From: Gigaspora rosea
Lineage: Eukaryota > Glomeromycota > Glomeromycetes > Diversisporales > Gigasporaceae
Direction of reading: 5' to 3'
NCBI GenBank assembly: GCA_003550325.1
Contig: QKWP01000223.1
Span: 155,464-219,463, forward strand
Length of the DNA stretch: 64,000 bases
Shown: one piece after another, positions 60,360 through 64,000 of the stretch
Layout of the letters: every line of letters starts with the position of its first letter
How positions within the stretch are numbered: the first letter of the stretch is position 1
Position numbers and translations under genes: made by a program
Notes under the pieces: generated by a model
What the model was told of the DNA's origin: nothing
What the model saw: the letters and a program-made list of their open reading frames with translations, nothing else
Database searches by the model: none

Positions 60360-61811
60360 GTTTTTAATATGTAAAAAAATAATAACTGCAAAAAAAAAAG
60401 ATTTGCGAATTGAAACAAAACTTAAAGAATTGTGAATTGAAATAAAATTAAAAAGAATTGTGAATAAAACAAGATGAAGAAACTTATCCTATTTATATTT
60501 ATAACGCTTTAAAAAATTACATATTTGCTGATAAAATAGTTGATATATTTTTTCCCAAACCGTATAGGCGAAACAAAGAATTGACGAAATAGAAGATATT
60601 ACATCAATATTAAGACTTTATGGCAATATTATATTGAGAAATTACACAATAAAAAATCTGATATTAATTACGATCGAGCTTTAGTTATATCAATATCTGT
60701 AATATATGATACGGGAATTTTTTATCTAAAAAAATTCATGATATTATATGATCAAACTTTAGTTACATCAATATCTGTCATGATATATTTTATTTTTTGT
60801 GCAATAAAAAATCTCGATATTAATTACGATCGATTAATATCTAATATCAGGATTTTTTTTAGATAAAAAAATTCCTGATAATATATGATCGAACTTTAGT
60901 TGCATCAATATCTGTCATGATATATATTTTTTTTGTGCAATAAAAAAAATCCTGATATTAATTACAATCGAACTTTAGTTACATCAATCAATTTCTATAA
61001 TATGTGATAAATTTTTTATGCACTAATATCAGGAATTTTTTTATCTAAAAAATTCCCAAAAATATATGATCGAACTTTAGTCTGATTGAACTTTAGTTCA
61101 TCAATATCTGTAATTTTTTTGGAATTTTTAGATAAAAAATTCCTAATATTATTATATAAACTTATATCAATATCTGGTTTATTATAATATATTTTTATTG
61201 AGAAATTGGTGTTTTACCAAATTAGATTTGCAAATCCATATAACAAAAACAAAAAATAGATTTTTATAAAAATAAATTTTAAGGTAGCAAAATTTTGAGT
61301 TATGAAGGTTTTTTTAAAAAATAAATTGGCTTTTGTGTAATATAGTGCAAAACACCATAGGTGCGTTTTAGTAAAACTCTCTATAATAATTATAAAATAA
61401 TATAATTATTGATCTATTAGAATTTTAATGAGTTTTTGGTTAAAATGAATTTATAACAAAGAAAATTTTTAATATCCCGATATCTATTTAGTATTATATT
61501 TTACCAAGGGAAAATCACAATTCGGAATTTTAAATTTTATAATTTACTGGATTCAGTATATTTGATTTCTTAGGGATTGTATCCTAAAATTTAAAATCCC
61601 GAAGCCTATACACGAGTACATACAATGACAGTACGTGCTTTGTTTTGATGCTATATAAGAAAACAAAAAAAACCGTGTTGTGACACATGTATATACACTC
61701 TTCTCTATTTCTCTCCAAAGGTAATAAAAAAAAACAGTTTCTATTTTTTTTTCTATACAAGAAGCACTTACTATATCACTTCGAAATGCAAAAGTCTTCA
61801 CATTATCCAAC
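60360..61811. promoter_or_regulatory. shared upstream region of the divergent pair, filled with degenerate repeats
   Basis: The words GATCGAACTTTAGTTACATC and ATCAATATCTGT recur near 60670, 60751, 60889, 60968, 61070 and 61088. They alternate with GTGCAATAAAAAATC and TCCTGATATTAATTA words. This is the only space for both promoters. I cannot say whether the repeats regulate. Confidence 0.5.
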
Positions 61812-62067
61812 ATGAGTCTCTCACATGCCTCAAGTATTTCTCATTTATCTTCAAGTATTATTCATTTATCAGTAACCGTCGAAAGAAGCAAAAATAAAAA
61901 AATGAAAAATCGAATGAAAGAGGTAATAAATTAATGATGTTACATACTGGACATATATACATATATTTGTAGCACATATGCATATTAGGTGTGATTCTAT
62001 ATATATATCGGTACAATGGCTTTTTTTTTTACGTACTAGATGACTTCTTTTTTTTTTTGGTTTGTAG

Positions 62068-63797
62068 GTGATGAATTAAAAGAATTAAGAAATGAAATAA
62101 AAAATCTGGGTGACAAAATCGATAATTTTATGAAAAAAAGGGCCCGTTCTTTAGAAACTGATAGCAATAGTGACAGCGACAACAGCAACAGCAACAATAG
62201 CAACAACAATTACAACAGCAACAACAGCAACAAACACAGCAGAAATGGTCGTAACAGGTGTAGGGTTACAAAAAGGTGCCGGGAACTCTCTTCGAGCAAA
62301 AAAAATTATTAAGAGTATATATTATTGTATCATTTTTGATGAAAAATAGTACTTTTTTAATTTGCTAAATAAATATCGGCAATTATACTATTTAACTTAA
62401 TCTATATAGATATCGGTATTTTATATTAATGATCTATCTATTTGTTCGAATTTATTAATATAGAACGATATCATAATTTCACTAACTGGATTAGAACAAT
62501 CTAATCAACCTGACCCATCTAAGCGTTGGGTTGACTTTAAGGATGTGTTTCTTCGAGATGCATTTAAAACAGTAAAACGAGACGTAAAAAGATATCAGGT
62601 GGAAGACTATCATATTTTGAAAATAATAAAGGAACGGCACAGACATCAAAGGGAAAAATATCGCAAGCAACAGAACCCGGAGTCGGACAGTCAAGATCAT
62701 GCGAGGATGCGTGAGAATGGAAGAATGGAATCAGTAAGCCTTTTTTTTAGATTATTTATATAAATATTGGTACTGCCTTATATATTTTTTAATTATATAA
62801 TTTATAGAAAGTTAAACGACGAAAGAAGGGGTTTAACCAACTTCAAGAAACTGATAATGAACATTTTAATAACCTTCTTCCTGTTGATATTTCAAGAAAT
62901 CAAGCATTAAGAGACATTAAAAAAATAATTGAAAATAGAGCTTATCATAGTGATGAACCTTCGGAAACTGATGAAGATGCAGCCAACGAAGAACAGCGAC
63001 TAGGAATTTATAACATTCATGAAAAAGAAAAAGACAGGCACAACTACATCATTAAAGTGGTAAATAAAAAATGGTGTTCTACTAGAGTAACTATTTCTGC
63101 ATTAAATGTTAGTTCGAAATTTCTTAAATAAATATCAGTACTAAATATTTTTTTTAGTTAAGAGAAATCTTGATGGCGTGCAAAATTACTTCTGCAACAA
63201 AAAACACAAACAAAATAAAAAAACGTTATTGGGAAAGTGCTAATGCCAACAGCAGTGCTTCACCACTATCTAGGACCCTGAATAGTGTATTTCGCGCTCA
63301 TACAATGTGAGGCCTGGTAGTGCACCTGATATTAATTTCCCGCAGTATCTTCTGGTAATTCCCTTCAGCTAGTAATTCCCCATTGCCTAGTATTTCCCTA
63401 TTGCCTAGTAATTTTTCATCACCTAGAAATTCCCCAACGACTAGAACTTCCCCAACACCTAGAAATTCGCCTGTAAAATTATTTGGTAATTTTCCTTCAA
63501 AAGAATCTGGTAATTCTCCTGCCCCCTCAAAAAAATCCGGTAATGCTGCTGCTGCCTCTAGTTCTGGTATTTCTCCTCCGCCCCAAAAAAAACAGGTAAT
63601 ACACATGCTCCTACAAAAAAATCTAGAAATGCCGCTACTTCTGTACCAAGATCTGGTAATGCATTTACTATAAATTCTAATAACTATTTCTTGTAGTAAC
63701 TAGTACAATCTGATTTTTTTTTGTTATAAATCGTGAAGCATTTATCACTAGTAATGATGCTGATAATGCCAATAAGGGCAAAGCCGTTAGTAAAGGT
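62068..63797 (+). CDS. unnamed family, gene B of the divergent pair; partial model
   Basis: Exons 62464-62733, 62808-63086 and 63158 onward align with exons 3, 4 and 5 of gene A, with the same junctions and phase 0. Shared marks are QPDPSKRWVDFKDVF, YHSDEPSETDE and IIKVVNKKWCSTR. A 5' exon from 62068 encodes a short coiled-coil-like DELKELRNEIKNLGDKID followed by an S/N/D run; its splice to 62464 does not close in phase by eye. The start is unresolved: an ATG at 61812 heads an open stretch whose donor is out of phase. After 63280 the frame shifts, then an S/P/N-rich tail follows, with another slip at the A run near 63585. A further piece, 63735-63797, resembles the start of A's lysine-rich region. 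The gene continues towards the window end and may be decayed. Confidence 0.6.
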
Positions 63798-64000
63798 AAA
63801 TATATAATATATTTGTTGTTGTAACTAGTATATGAATTATTATGTTAATTAAATTTTCATTTCGTCGATACCTCATATACAAATATAGAATTCTATAACA
63901 ATTCACAAGGTATTAATTATATTGTTCAGTGATATTTTTGTATTACTGATGTTTGATTTATTTTAATCGTTTACGTTGGTGCTTATTATTTATTTATTTA

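Overview
This is a eukaryotic nuclear window, very AT-rich, with short AT-rich introns (mostly 60-100 nt) and few intact genes among many mobile elements. The gene content fits an arbuscular mycorrhizal fungus (Glomeromycotina, Rhizophagus-like): a stand-alone Sel1-repeat gene, a small divergent TKL-type kinase, and pieces of large lineage-expanded families I recall from Rhizophagus gene models. The organism is an inference; no marker gene fixes the species.

Layout. 1-6.8 kb: AT-rich DNA, a tRNA-headed retroposon (2614-3238) and the 3' half of a decayed minus-strand gene. 6.8-14.0 kb: a four-level nest. The decayed gene is split by a hAT-like element (6810-14007, 8-bp target duplication). That element holds an LTR element (7206-13591), whose internal part carries a decayed Sel1-like remnant and a hAT MITE. 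Its second LTR is in turn split by a 3.9-kb terminal-inverted-repeat transposon (9518-13431) that carries a multi-exon RING-ended gene. 14.0-15.3 kb: the 5' half of the split gene. 15.6-16.1 kb: a 531-bp foldback element. 19.2-20.0 kb: the Sel1 gene. 20.8-26.1 kb: a cluster of MITEs and a hAT-like element with subterminal repeat arrays. 28.3-31.1 kb: an intact 11-exon amino-acid permease (minus). 32-38.7 kb: MITEs, tandem repeats, a second tRNA-headed retroposon and a GC-rich repeat element. 38.9-40.1 kb: a 4-exon protein kinase. 40.8-46.8 kb: a second nest ending in an apparently complete hAT transposon with intact transposase (42636-45761). 46.8-56 kb: gene-poor AT-rich DNA with one MITE and a minus-strand 1.1-kb retroposon. 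56.5-57.5 kb: a 94-bp satellite. 57.6-63.8 kb: two divergent paralogous genes of a family I cannot name, separated by degenerate repeats.

Likely functioning host genes are the permease, the kinase and the Sel1 protein, perhaps also the paralogous pair. They have unrelated roles and form no operon. The strongest observations are the intact hAT with its subterminal arrays, the transposon-borne RING gene with a possible D-D-E triad, the nesting order proved by target duplications, and the paralogous divergent pair with conserved intron positions. All exon boundaries were worked out by eye from splice signals and reading phase.
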